Origin: Plutella xylostella
Lineage: Eukaryota > Arthropoda > Insecta > Lepidoptera > Plutellidae
DNA length: 64,000 bases
Assembly (NCBI RefSeq): GCF_932276165.1
Contig: NC_063984.1
Location: 1,495,501 to 1,559,500 of the forward strand
Reading direction: 5' to 3'
A program made the position numbers and the translations under genes. The stretch's first letter is position 1. Every line of letters begins with the position of its first letter. Below are positions 11,549 to 25,500 of the stretch, in pieces. Under the pieces are notes generated by a model that was not told the origin of the DNA, made no database searches, and was given only the letters and a program-made list of their open reading frames with translations.

Positions 11549-11810
11549 CGCCAGGATTGAGCAGCGTGCTGGGGTGCACGGAGCCGTCCTTGTGCAGGAA
11601 CACATGTCGGGGCTCCGTGACCAGGTAGCAGGTGGCACCATCAGTCAGGCAGCGCTGGAAGCAGCGCGCGCCCTGGTGGAACAACGCCCAGGCGTGCTCC
11701 TCGCTGATGGTCGAGTTGAAGGCCTGCAGGATCCGCTGCAGCGACACGCAGTCGCCCGCGTCCGGCGCCTCCCGCGACCCTCGCTTCATCGCGCCCTCTA
11801 CCCTGGACAT
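11549..11810 (-). CDS. KIND-domain exon, likely Spire N terminus
   Basis: First coding exon of a gene that continues leftward. It starts at an ATG at 11808-11810 and ends in phase 1 at a GTATGT donor, encoding about 87 residues. The core CVSLQRILQAFN..ISEEHAWALFHQG..HVFLHKDGSVHP fits the start of a KIND domain, the non-catalytic kinase-fold module that in Spire binds formin C-terminal tails to drive actin nucleation. Upstream DNA (about 12050-12200) is GC- and CpG-rich, as expected of a promoter and 5' UTR. Actin-binding WH2 repeats and the FYVE-like part of Spire are not in the window, so another KIND protein cannot be excluded. High GC of the exon contrasts with its surroundings. Confidence 0.65.
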
Positions 11811-12049
11811 CCTCCCATCTTACAATGCACACACTCAACACAAACACTGTTATTATTTTACTAACACTTGCTGTTTTTTGCAGATTTGATTTAACTTCAC
11901 AGGTTTATGAATGAATCCTCAACGCTGAAAACTGAAAATTTGCGGAAAATCCAAACGAAAGAATCGTGTTCGTCACCTCCCCCGAAACGTCACTGTCACA
12001 AATTGTTTTTCTGTGGCACTTTGTTGTTGGATAGTGAATATTTGTAGGG

Positions 12050-12200
12050 TAGTCGGTGAGGCGCGTGCGTGAATGTGGGCGCGAGCGACGTGGAGACACG
12101 TGCGGCGGCGGAGCGCGGCGGCTCGAGACTGCCGGTGCCGGGCCGGACCGCGGCCGCCGAGGCGCGGCTTCCTTCCTTCCTCACTGCCTGCCGCACGAGC
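12050..12200 (-). promoter_or_regulatory. CpG-rich putative promoter/5' UTR of the KIND gene
   Basis: A strongly GC-rich stretch in AT-rich surroundings, just upstream of the minus-strand KIND exon. No TATA box is evident. Position and composition are the only evidence. Confidence 0.35.
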
Positions 12201-12459
12201 CACCTCCGAGCAATGACCAGCTCATCATCTCTAGAGGAACTCCTCCAAATCGGAAGGTATTAAGGGAGATGTATTCTTTGATGAATTTCCTCAATCGCTT
12301 TTTTAGCAGTGTAGGATATAAGAATGCGATGAAAGAGAAAGTAAAACAACAATTTTGTATATCGGAACAATTCATTTTATTGGTATGTTACGTTATAAAT
12401 ATCAGTACCATTAGTTTCGAAATAATAGTTTCTTGGCCTAAATACGAATATGTATAATG

Positions 12460-13584
12460 TATTACAGCTAAATATACAACATAATACAGTTTTATAGAAA
12501 TTAAAAGCTTTTAACAACTTTCTAGTAAGTATAAATTTAATTCCATCAGCAAAGCAACATAGCTTATTCATCTCATGTTAACCAATTACAATAATAACGA
12601 AAAGTTCAAAATAAGGATAGTAGTTAGATACACTGAATTTAAATACTTTAAGGAATGTCTAATCGATCTATGTTTAACCTAAGCATATACATATTTAATA
12701 AATCATAGTATTATAAACATTATCTTTTGATCCATTTGTGATATCACTTCAAAGATTATGGTTGATAACTAAGAAGTACTAGGTATCTAGGTAATAGTGT
12801 TTAATGGAATTGTTTATATAAATTACGAAATAACTCGAAAAGAATAAACATCGTTAACAATCATCGCTTCACCTAATTACTTAACTGGTTTTTATAAACT
12901 AGAGTTTTCGAATACTTGCACCAGCTTTTTAAAATATAAGGCGTCATCCTAGTTGTCCTATTTTTTATAATTATACCTTCTGAATAAATTAAATCATTAA
13001 AATATATCTACAGTGTTATGTACTGCAGTACAAATTGGTGTTATGTTTTTCAATACAGAGTGAGTTTTTTACCTAATTTTATCGCACCGTTTCTCACTAA
13101 ATATTATACATGATGTTACAAAAAGGCGTTGCGCGTATTTCCAACAGTCACACAGCAAATGTTATTTAGTTAGTTACTCCTTCCGGCTTATACCACTTTT
13201 GCAACATCCTGTATTATCATCAGCTATTACAGTAAATACATATCTAATCTGCATCTCAATCGAACTCTTACGCAATAACATAACCCTTCTTTTAGCTTCC
13301 GTTTTATATTTTCGAATCTTATGACATACATCTACTCATATAATAGAATAATATATTTATGTATCCACAAGACAAATTTTATAAACTGTCATCATATACA
13401 AACTGTAGACTTTTTAGTCCGAAACAAACATCAGTGAATTAAAAACTCGATGCTTTTCCTAAACTACCAATCAATATCAGTCTCACTAGTGACAAACTCT
13501 AGTTCAGCTCCAGTATTTGTCACCGACACGATAAGAAAAAAAAAGAATTCTGGCGAATCACACACCACATTTTTCTTTTTAATT
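12460..13584 (-). other. Downstream region/3' UTR of the HD-PTP gene
   Basis: AT-rich sequence directly after the HD-PTP stop codon on the minus strand. It probably includes the 3' UTR, but the poly(A) site cannot be fixed. It contains the small MITE at 13107-13213 and no gene. Confidence 0.35.
13107..13213. mobile_element. Small MITE, TACAxGATGTTxCAAAA ends
   Basis: Inverted ends TACATGATGTTACAAAA and TACAGGATGTTGCAAAA enclose about 107 bp. Non-coding. No clear flanking duplication was identified. Confidence 0.5.
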
Positions 13585-16500
13585 TTACTTTTTCTTCAAA
13601 CTCCAAAGAGGATCTAAGAAGTTCAATGGATCCTTCATGTCTCCACTGGTGAGGCCGGGCGCTTGTTTCATCTCTTCGAATGATTCTCTCGAGAACTTCA
13701 GCTTGGATTCTTTCTTTTCCTCCTTGGTGGTGGAAGATACCATAGACAGGATTGATGCTCCGGATGGCACCGATACTGCTTCGCCGTTGAATGATGTGGT
13801 CCCTATAAAGAGGGCAGGGTTAGAAAGTGATGGTAGGTGAAGATCAAGAAGTCAATGGGATAACAGTTTAAAATAGAATGGATTGACAGTGAAGAGTCAC
13901 TGTTAGCCACAGCTTTACCGACTACCAAGGGCGTAGTGAGGGTTGTGAAGTTTTGATTTCTCGCATACAAGTGGCGCCTCTAGCGGAAACTATCTTTAAC
14001 CTTTTGACATTTAAATGGCTGAAGAAAACAGTGACTTTTTTGGTTTTTTATAAACTATTAAAACCTGTAATAAAACGACAGAAGAGAGAGAACTTCTAGA
14101 GAAGGGTAAGCACCAGCTTCACCATACTCTGATAGATGATAACTATTAACACTGTATTAGTCGTTGACTTTGACACATCTGTCAAGAATTGATAACATTA
14201 CAATGTAACAGGGGTGTCAATGATCTAACAGACTATGGTGAAACTAGTCATAACTTTGTGTTATTGAAATCTGATTCTAAACCCAACTAACCAGAGCACA
14301 GAACGCCCTGCACGTAGAACAGCGCGGTGCGGTACGCGTCGGCCAGGTACCGGGGGTCTTCTAGAACGTTCGTCCGGTGGCGGTAGAGGTTAGCGCAGCC
14401 GGCTTCTATCATGTCTGTAAGGATACAATATATTTAATATAGGGCATGCAATACCGCAATACCGGTATTCGTAATACCGGTATTAGGGACCAAATTCACG
14501 CTTTTTTCAATACCGGTATTGATAGTTAGTACCGGTATTGAAGTAATACCGGAATCGGACTTTTTTAGGCTATAATGAAGCGATTAAGATATAGTATTCC
14601 TATGTACTGTGAAAGCGCACTTGTTTCCAACCGTTTGATGCAGTTTTCGGCCGTTTGATACTACTGTTGTCCATGCGTAAACGGACATTGGATGTAAAAA
14701 TAATAATTTATTGTAAAATTTAAACTCTAATACTCAATTCTCGTAAAAATTTATTACAAAAAACTGAATTTCATTGCCTTTTCTCGTTTTATTTTGACCT
14801 ATACGACCTTTAATCCCAATATATGCCATTTATTACAAGGAAATCTAATACCGGTATTAATACCGGGATCCCGGTATTGAGTAGCAATACCGGAACTCAA
14901 TACCGGTATTGAAAATAGTTCCGGTATTGCATGCCCTAATTTTAATATCTCAAAAAAAGAATAAATTGTTCTTTGACAGAGAGGGGCAGTTCAATAGCTA
15001 AAACTTCCTATAACTTTTCTATGAATAAGGGGGTTACAATACAGGCATACAAGAGGTTTTACACGACGATATCTGAAATATTATTTTCGAATTCGAGCAC
15101 GGGGTAAATTCACATTTACGATGCATTCTTTCCCGATCGGACATACATATTGTTGCTTCCACGCAATCTTCCCAGCGATCCGGATTCGTCACAAAGGAAA
15201 CAGGAATACCTACGTAAAATCAGGAATGCGTCAAAGAAGGCATATCCACATTCATCACGTCATCTTCGAGCTACGTAGGATGAATGTTGATTGCGATGTT
15301 TTATAAAGGTCCCTTATGGCTGGAGCCACGTAGCTTAACACAGACACAGTTCAATCTTAAAACTCCCCTCTTTTTCTTCCACCCACAACTGACATAATAA
15401 GTAATCAGTTATTCGGCACTCTAATTTATATCTTTAGCTAGGTAGCTACAGGCACACAATATCAACACAAAAACTCATGACACCTCTTTTATTAAATCGA
15501 AGTAAAAAAAAGCCAACTCACCGCACAAGTTCATCTGTCCCGCTCGCACCTGGCACATGACCATGCACAGCAGCGCCGCCAGCGCACTGCGGCCGCCGCC
15601 GGAACTGCAGTGGATCCAACATGGCGACAGCTGGTTGCTGAGGCGACCCTCGTAGGTTAGTGAGAGAACCTTGTCCGTTAGCAGGACTAGCGGCGAGCAG
15701 ACGATTCTGTGGAATGGGGGAGGATGAAACGAAATGGCGGTCATTTGCGTTATAGCGACACATGTTTTAGTCACGTTTTGCAATGTAAGCTTTTTGGTAA
15801 CTTCCAGTAGCAAACAATGCGCAGACGCTAGTCGTCTTGCGCCCGTCACTTAGATAACACACTTGAAAAATGTTATTTGTAAATGAAGTTTGGGCGCAAG
15901 AAATGACTGCGTACGTCATTTATCATCAACCCCATAGTCACCCCGCAGTAATAACTTCAACACTGGTGACCCGACGTGATTAATCGGGGCTCTGAGCGCT
16001 ATTTTGCAAATTCCACCGGCGCCTCATGCCTCATCTCCATTGGGACCTATTATTTGTAAAATATAGTATGAGCCCTATGACATTTGCTTGTTAGATGCCA
16101 GGCATGAGGTTAATATAGTTTGTTTTCACTTTAAAACTTCTTCTTCTTCTTCTTGTCGTGTCGATGGCAACTGTCACACTTCCGCGGCCCAGTGGACCGT
16201 CACGTCGAACTTTAAATTAAACAATCGGTATACTCACTTAGAAGGAAACACGTTGATCTGAAAGTGCGTGACGCCGACGGCGCTGCCTCCGCTGGACACG
16301 GTCAGCCGTCGCTCGGTCCAGTGCACCGAGCACGTCGCCTCGTCTAGCGTCACTCTGACGTCTCCGGGCAGCTCTAGGGCTTGCCCCTTGGCTGGCCAGT
16401 AGGAGTGGCCTTGCATCTGTGGGGGAGATTGGTGGGGTTATGGCGTGAGAAATAGGTACATTTTTGTATGGGGTTTTAACACTGAAGAGTCAATCTATCC

Positions 16501-19500
16501 CCTTCCCTTCGGACCGCGCTTGCGATAGACGTGTAATTTGCTGTCGCGTTTCGCTCCTAAATTTTAAAATTTAAATAAATTCTAACAAGTAAACTCAGTG
16601 AATAGCGTGCTTTGTCCAGTTTATCAAGCTCCTCAATATCAGAATCGCCACCTGTGCGCTGAGACCAACGTATACTGGTTGAGATAAGGTGCGACACTGA
16701 TACCACATAAACTGCGAACTTGGACGTTCATCGTAACTACCATTCATAATGCCTCTCACTCACTCGCCCTCAAAATCGGGATCAGACACAAATCTCCTCG
16801 GTAAGGATAAGGATACCAACCAAGATTTTTTGCATACCATATCAACACGAAGCAAACGCAAACGCACCGATGAAGATCTAGCCGCGACTATTGAAAATGA
16901 GTTAAAATCATTTAAAACTGAAATAATGGCTATGCTTACAACTTGGAAGCAAGAAGATGATTACAAACAAAATCAAAGGGACGAGATACTTAAGGAGATA
17001 AAAAATTCTACACAGGAATTAGAAAAATCGATGGACTTCATATCGTCACAATATGAAGAAATGTCAATAAAAATCAACGGACTAGAACAAAAAACCAAAA
17101 TGCAGGATGAAATGATTTCCACCCTCAGATCTGAGATTGAGAATCTACACCGTGAATCTAAGAAGTCATATCTGGAGATCCGAAATGTACCAGCAGAGAC
17201 CAATGAAACAAAGCAAATACTTACCACATCCGTTGTCACCCTATGCAAGACAATAAACGTTGAAGTTTCTCCAGCCGATATACGGGATATTTACAGGATT
17301 CCAGGAAAGCGCGACGCCAACAAACCCGTGATTGTAGAGCTCTCAACCAAAGAAAAGAAGCTAAGCATCCTCAAAACATCAAAAATCTACAATATGCAAC
17401 ATAAAACTTCAAAACTGAATGCTTCTCACCTGGGTTTCAAACAAACATCTCCTATATATTTGTCCGACCATTTAACTCCCTATGCAAACCGACTTTTCTT
17501 CTTGGCTCGTGACTTAACTAAGTCTAATCTCTACAAATACAGCTGGTCATCAATGGGCAAGGTATTTATAAAGAAAAGTGATGATACCCCAGCAATATTG
17601 ATCAAAAACGAAGAACAACTACTAGAACTAAAGTCAAAGTGACTATCTGTCTGCATTCCTAGTAAATTTTTCGTATTCATTACTCTTTTATATTGCATGT
17701 TACAACTAAGTGAACTAGCTCTTTCTTCTTGTTATTTACTATGTCTAGAAATAAGGAATACTATCTATCCAAACTCCAACTACCAACAATTGACCAACAC
17801 ACCCAAACCAATACAATTTCTACCCAGCCAAATTGCTATAAAGTTATGCCCTTATTGCACCTCTGCTTATCATCACCACTACGAAGTAGTTACTCTACTT
17901 ATTTAATTAATACAAATGGTTGATATTATTTCTATTCAAGATGAAATAGACTCTTTCAGTGTATCCGATAGTTTTTTGTTAGACCCAGAGGAATACTCAA
18001 AAACTTGTAGAGGCACCACATCATTAAAGATTATGACACAAAACATACGGAGCATTAACGCTAATCTCGACTCTTTCTGCTTACTTCTTAAAAGAACAAA
18101 AGTTGACATTGATATTTTGGTACTAACAGAGTGCTGGCTTGATGCTATCAAACCAATTCCGCAAATACGCGGCTACAATTCATTCGCTACTTCGAATCTC
18201 CTGAACCAGAACGACGGCATAGTCATCTACGTAAGAGACAATATAACATGCACAGTAGATGAACCAGTATGCGATGAAACTAATTGCCTTACTGTCAAGA
18301 TCAAAGAGGATACTGCTATAGTAGCAATTTACAGGTCACCATCATTCTCAAATACCGATAAGTTCCTAAGCTCTATTGATGTGGTGTTAACATCTATGAA
18401 ATCTTTTACGAATATATTCTTCATCGGCGACGTAAATATCGACATAAAACCCAATAATCTAGATCGTTCTTCTAATAGTTACCTTAATCTTATGGCAGAA
18501 CATGGACTGCTGCCCGCTCATACGTATCCAACAAGGGAGGATAACTGCCTTGACCATATTAATTTAAAATCACAATTTCGTGCTCAAACCTATGTTCTGA
18601 AAACCCAAGTAACAGACCATAGACCAGTCACAATTTCACTTGACTGTATTAAACAGAATGAAAACACATCCGTTAACACATTACGCAATAAAATAAACTA
18701 CCCTAAAGCCATTTCCTTCCTTGAAACATCAGATCTTGAACCAATTCTTAGCTTTAATGATCCAAATAAAGCCGCAGACCTATTGGTAAACAAAATTACA
18801 AGAGCTCTAGTTGAAAATACGTCAACGCTTCATATCCCAAGACGATATCGGGTGTTCAAACCCTGGATGACAACGGGTTTACTAAAGTGTACAAAAACCA
18901 GAGACAAACTACACGCTAAAACCAAACAACAACCTGGAAATCAAATCGTTAGTTTAACATACCGCAGATATCGGAACTTTTGCAACAGTCTATTAAAAAA
19001 ACTAAAAACATCATATGAAAAGATAGAATTAGAAAAAGCAGCCAATAATCCTAAAAAAACATGGAATATCATCAAGGACATAACTCATCTTAAACAATAT
19101 AAAAAACCACCAACAGAATTACTTAAATCTAACGCAACTGATGAAATTAATGCAATAAATGAAGTGAATGCGTACTTCTCTGACATAGGCCAATCACTAG
19201 CAAAACAAATATTACAAAACCATGATATAACTAGGGATTCCGGTATCCCTAAACATATACATACTAGATCATTTGTCTTACTAGACACTGATGATAATGA
19301 AGTCCATAAAGTCATCAACAACCTAAAATCTGATTCAGCCGCTGGATTAGATGGTATTGCTATAAAATTTATTAAAATGACTAAACATATTATTATTCCT
19401 TACCTTACACACATATTTAATATGTGCTTCAAAAATGGGGTCTTCCCTGACCTGTTCAAAAAGTCACTTATTCACCCAATACATAAGGGAGGGAATAGAG

Positions 19501-22500
19501 ATGTTGTCGGAAATTATAGGCCAATCTCAGTCCTGCCGGCTCTGTCTAAAATACTAGAAAAACTTATGAACTCGCGTCTAACAAACTATCTTGAAAAAGA
19601 AAATCTGATCTCCAATTCACAGTTTGGATTCAGAGCCGGCAGATCTACAGAAGACGCGGTTTCCAGTCTAACTGAGTACATTGTTGACCTACTTGACAAT
19701 AAAAGGAAGTGTATAGGTATATTCTTAGACTTGGCAAAGGCCTTCGACACCGTCTCTATTCCTATCCTCTTATCCAAAATGGAAAATATTGGAATTCGTG
19801 GCCAATCTCTTGAAATCTTTAGCGACTACTTAACTAACCGTACCCAAAGAGTAAAAATAGGTAATCTTACATCATCTGATCTACCGGTGACTTTCGGAGT
19901 GCCACAAGGCAGTGTTTTAGGTCCAAGCCTCTTCCTCATATACATCAATGAACTGTGCCTACATACACCGGTTAATGGCAGAATATTTTCCTTCGCCGAC
20001 GACACAGCGTTAGTATACGAGGGAGAGACTTGGATGGAAGCTCGAAACAATGCCGAAACCGGACTTCAAAAGGTAATGATATGGCTCCAAAATAATTTGC
20101 TCTCACTAAATCTGACTAAAACCAAATACATGTCATTCTCCATAAGGTCACCAAATTTACACGAAATGTCTATAAAAGCCCACTCTTGCAATTTTCCTAA
20201 CACATCTACTTGCAACTGTACTCAGCTAGCCAAAGTTTCATCCATCAAATATCTAGGTGTGATTCTCGATGATAGACTATCATGGTCCTATCATTTAGAC
20301 TATGTCACTACACGCACACGTAAACTAATATATCTTTTTAAAAAACTTCGTCACATTGCGTCACCTAAGTTAAAGAAAACATTATATCTTGCTATGGGCC
20401 AATCTATTTTATCGTATTGTATCTCAGTATGGGGTGGTGCATGTAAAACAAAAATATTAAAATTAGAGCGAGCTCAGCGTTCTCTACTGAAAGTTCTATA
20501 TTTAAAACCCTACAGGTTTCCCACCTTTTCCCTTTTATCTGAAATCGAGGTGTTATCTATAAGACAACTTTTTATAGAAAAAATCATTTTAATCTACCAT
20601 AGAAAAATTCCATTTGATCCTAACATTTACAAAAATAAACGACGTAACGATCTTATCTGTAAACCCCCCAAAGTCAGAACGGACTTTGCCAGACGCCACT
20701 CTAAATTTATTGCCCCGTACTTGTACAAAAAAATAAATCGCATTCTTAAATTATATACAAAAACTACCCATCAATGTAAGATAGATATTAGAAACTGGCT
20801 TATGACGTATGACTACGCCAATACCGAATCCCTTTTGGTTATTACTGTTTGAATTGACAAAACTTAACACAAGTCTAAACTTTATGTGGTCTTACGATTC
20901 ACTAACCTGCTACAAAAGTATTAACTTACCTTACCACCATAGCTATAAGTGTCAAATTCATAATAGCAAATATGAATCATGTATCATACACTTGTTTCAC
21001 ACTTACCCACCTCAACGCTAACATTATATTGGTTGAACTTGTATTACGTTCTTGTACCTAACTTATCTTTTAAATGATATCGCTGGTTAAAAAAAATGTA
21101 CGTAAATTATTATACCTATTTCATATAAAATTGTAAAATTGGTAGTTTCTAGCTATACCTAAGTAAATTTACTCGTAATTATAATATATGTAACTCTGCA
21201 TGTTATCTGAAGGGAGGCGCCGAGTGCCATAGTACAGGGCTTTCCTAGTTTGGTTACTCGGCGTGTCTTATTATACTTATTAAATAAAATAAAGTTACGA
21301 TACACCTAATTACAGTAAGCCTAATGCGAGTATATAAATTAAGTATTTATAATAGCCTACCTTAGCTTACTAAGATAAAAATGTTAAGTTAAGTAAGTTA
21401 CACAATAAATTTCTTTAATCTATGTTTATTTAGGTACTTGTAATCTTCACTTCACCCCTTCGTACTGGTCAACCCCAACGAACAACGATTGTTGGTTCTT
21501 CGGTAGGTATGACCGGACTTCGGAGTCTCGCTTGACGTATCACCTATTCCCTAATCCCTAATACGTCTAGCGCACCCTGAGCAGTCAGCGACTGATGCTA
21601 ATCCTCTCACCAGCATGGCAAACACAAGTCTAGCTCTAAACACGATAAGAAGATTACTATACTCACCTCAATCTCTGTAAGCAGACACACAACGCAGGTG
21701 ATCTTGTTCTCTAGAACCGCTTTCCAGAATATGTTCACATCACTCTCGTCGGGACATTTGGAGATCACTAGTGGAATGCACCAGGAAGCTAGTTGCTGTA
21801 ACAAAAAAACATAGTTTACTTAGGGGCCGTCCATTAATCACGTGAGGTAGTTTTTCTCATTTTTTGACCCCCCCCTCCCCCCTGGTGATATTTGGTGAGG
21901 TTTGGGACTACCCCCCCCTCCCCCTGCCTGGATCACGTGTATTTTTTTGGAAGTCTATGTAAAGGCTATTTTTGTCTAGAAAAAATATAAGCCATACTAC
22001 AAATCGTTAAAATTTTTGCGCCGTTCAAAATTTCGGTTCAGAAATACCTATCGCTTTTTTACAAAAAATTAATACACGTGATGTCTAACGAGACCCCCCC
22101 CTTCCCCCTCGTGATGTTTCGTGAGGTTTTCCGTACCTCCTCCCCCCCCTTTTGAGCCTCACGTGATTAATGGACGGCCCCTTACTCATGTCATGTTATG
22201 TTAGTATGGCAAAACAGCTCCAAAAATTTTACATAGAAATCAAAATAGCCTTAAGTGTTTGTTACGTTTGGACGCATACTTCTAGACTTTGATTCTCGTT
22301 ACAGGGAATATTGAATAACTATGGAACCGCAAATTCAAGTCATTTATAGCCTTGGGTTTAAAAACTACATAACTAAGTATAAGTATAAGCATAGAAAAAT
22401 AAAACAGCATAGCAAAACTTGAACAAACCACATATTTTTTCCCCAAAATTATAATAATATTACCTTATAATACGAAGCGTTGATGTAAGCGTGCGAGTTA

Positions 22501-25500
22501 GACTTCAATTTAAGTCTGGAGTCATCATAGGGCACAACCTCAGTCACTATGTTCCCTTGAGTGTGTTGTATAGCCGCACGCTTAGACCGTGACATGTTCT
22601 CCTTTGTCTAGAAAAATAAGTATTACGATTAATAAAGCTACCGTTTTGAGTACTTTGCAATATACTTCAATGTATATAAGTTTAGATAAGATTCCGCTCT
22701 TTACAATCAACTTGAAAACCACTTCAGCTAAGAATCATTATAAAGTTATCATAACTAAATACATATTACATAATCAGGTAATTTACCTGAACATCCTGAA
22801 AACTCTTCCATTTAGACTCCAGTAAGCTCAACCCACCCCCCACTTTACTCGACAAAGAATCTACCAACTTTTGCAGACTTTTCACATCCTCCGTGAATTT
22901 ATTCAGTAGACTCGGATCCGAAAACAGATCCATTTTCGCAGGCCGCTCTATAACTTCTTCCTTCTTCACTGGCTTTGGAATGTTCTCGAATTTAGGAGTT
23001 ACAACGGCTTTTTTTATTGCGTTTTCGGATATCTGTGGTACTTTTATTTCTGGCATTAGTGGTTTGTATTCTACGGAGAAATCTATGTCTGATAGCAGGT
23101 CTAAGGTGGAGGTTTTTGATACGGATTCTTCTGGAGCCGGTTTTTCAGCTGGTGTTGGCTTTTCTTCTGATTTAGGAGTTATTGGTGGTTCTTGATGGTT
23201 GCTAGTTGGATTTTGAGGAGGACCTGGTTGGTTTTCATAGTAACTTTGCTTTTGATTGTTAGATTCTGGCACTTGATAATTAGTCGGTGTATTTTCATTG
23301 TTACCTGGTGTTTGGTAGTGACTAGTGGAAGGGTGGTAGTTTTCCGAAGGATTTTGGTAGTTTTGTGAAGGACTTTGATAGTTATCAGTAGGAGATTGAT
23401 AGTTACCAGGAGTTTGGCTGTTATCAGGTACATTTTGGTAGTTTTGAATACCTTGATAACTTTGAGTAGACGTTTGTTCTGCACTCTGGTTTTGATTAAA
23501 ATTAGGAGCCTGAGACACATTCTGAGTCGGTGAGGATACTGCAAGGCAAAATAAAAAGCAGTGTTAGATTCATAATTATTTATTCAGCTACAAATTGAGT
23601 TAGTTACATACAAAATGCAATACGGTTAATTACAAGTCCGTCAATATATACATACGTTTTGATTTAACTACATACATATAAATCTCAGTCACCAATTGAT
23701 ATAATTTATACATTAGGCAAGCAATGATTCCTAGAACTTACCCTGATTATTACTGTATGTTACAGAAGAGTCCACTCCCTGTCCTGATTGCATGTAAGTC
23801 GACTGATTCATATTGGCCCCATAGTTGGTGTTGACTGTTTGTGAATTTGGGACCACTTCATTTGGCTGCATAGTCTGGTACCCGTAAGGGTTATTGTAGT
23901 ATATTTGGTTGTTCGGTTGCTGTGCCCGCATTTGAGGCGGCTCTCCCGAAGGCGACTGTACTGTTTCATGTGTCCCAGCACTGGTATAAACTCCTTGAGC
24001 GGCCCAATTAGGATCTTGACCTGTCTGAGGGTCTATATTTCCTTGCACGGAGTTGTTATATGAAACAAACGAGCTTTGCGACCCATAGTTGTATTCGAAG
24101 TTGCCAGTCGACGCGTTGTGAGTATACCCCGGGTGGTTTTGGTACATCTGAGTGTAGTTAGCACTCACTTGCGTATTATACTGAGAGTTTGGGTCGTTGG
24201 GTACGGATTGTGGGACATTGGCATCAGTATAGTTGGCCACAGAAGTTGTGTCGTATTGTGGCACTGTAGGTTGGTAGTAATTCGAGGTGAGCGCTTGGCC
24301 AGTCGTGTGGGACTTTATCGGTCTATCGTAAGCTTCTAACTGTCCCAAAGCTGCGCTGTCAGGGACTGTATACTCGGGAGGTAGATTAGTTGGGACAACA
24401 CTAGAAATACTAGAGGTAGAAGTGTACATAGAAGCATTATCAGCGTTGGTATACACAGGATATGCGGCTGTGTTGGGGTCGTATTCTGATGTTGACGAAT
24501 AGCTATACGCCGGGTCTACCGGATTGCTTTGGTAAGCGGTGCTAGTGCCTGGATTGACCCCTTGTTGGTTGAAGGTTTTGTTTTCAGGAACAGTTTGGTC
24601 TAAGGTCCCATATGGGTAGTTTGTCGCACCATATTCAGAAGGCACTTGGGAAGTCACCAATGTGGTGGCGGAATTAGGCTGAGGGTTGGTATACGTTGCC
24701 ATGTTAGGGGTGTTCACTTGAGGGTAATTAACATTGTAGAAAGTATTCGCGTATTCAGAATTGTAAGGGTTTGGCTCCTGTTTGGGCATAGACACTTGCA
24801 TGTTTGCAAAGTTCATGGCGAGATCTGTTTGTTGGGCGTAGGGAACCGATGGCACTTCAGGTATAGACGGCGCATGCGCTTGTACAGTCGCAGCCGGCAC
24901 CCCATACGGATCATAGCCGTATTGGCTGGTATTAGGGACGACATTCGTCTGGCTAACGTTGCCGGATTGGTACGAAGCGTTTTGTGAGTCAGTACAGGCT
25001 GTGTTGCTCTCTTGAGCGTTCATGTTTGTGTAATAGGGGTTGTATGTCGCTTGGGGATTAGACATTTGGGCGGAATACTGGGAAGGAGTGTAAGGTGTAT
25101 TATACCCATAGCCATCAACCTCAATCTTTGGTACTTCAGCGACGCTCTTCGCTGGATAAGCGTAGCTATTCGGAACGGCGTAAGAGCTTTCGCTCGGCTG
25201 GTATTGGTTCGCGTAAGGATTGTATGGGTTCGTGTTTTGCGGGACAACGTAACCGTCTGGGTATTTCATTTGAGGCGCCTCGGTAGGTGCTGGAAAAAAG
25301 ACGTCTTTGTAATATAAGCTCTGTGCTGTTATCTACAGGAGTGTTTTGGTGTAAATAAAGTTATTTACCTTCAGATCCTAACGGTGCAGGTCTCACTGAT
25401 GTCGGGTATATAGATTCAGGGTAGTAGGTGTCACTGGGAACTTCTGGTTGACCTACAAAAATAAATAAAAATAATATTTGCATATCTTTCAGCACGCTAA

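Larger units (their letters stand above)
16650..21290 (+). mobile_element. Two-ORF LINE of the CR1/Jockey group, intact
   Basis: About 4.6-kb non-LTR retrotransposon lying antisense in intron 16 of the HD-PTP gene. ORF1 (16749-17642) and ORF2 (17916-20852) are both uninterrupted, separated by 273 bp. The 3' UTR contains GGAGGCGCCGAGTGCC and ends in an AATAAAATAAAG stretch. I could not find a target site duplication, so both ends are approximate; the 5' end may lie anywhere between about 16450 and 16700. Clade is inferred from RT motifs. Confidence 0.85.

Noticed and set aside
7785..14938. CRISPR-like arrays of AATACCGGTATT
   Set aside because: The repeats are palindromes in MITE ends, spaced irregularly in a eukaryotic genome, with no cas genes.
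16749..17642. Integrated baculovirus FP gene
   Set aside because: The domain resemblance is real, but the frame is ORF1 of a complete LINE with ORF2 in the right place, so a retroelement origin explains it.
24076..25317. Plus-strand ORFs of about 90-115 codons within the HD-PTP linker
   Set aside because: Shadows of the low-complexity exon 13 on the other strand.
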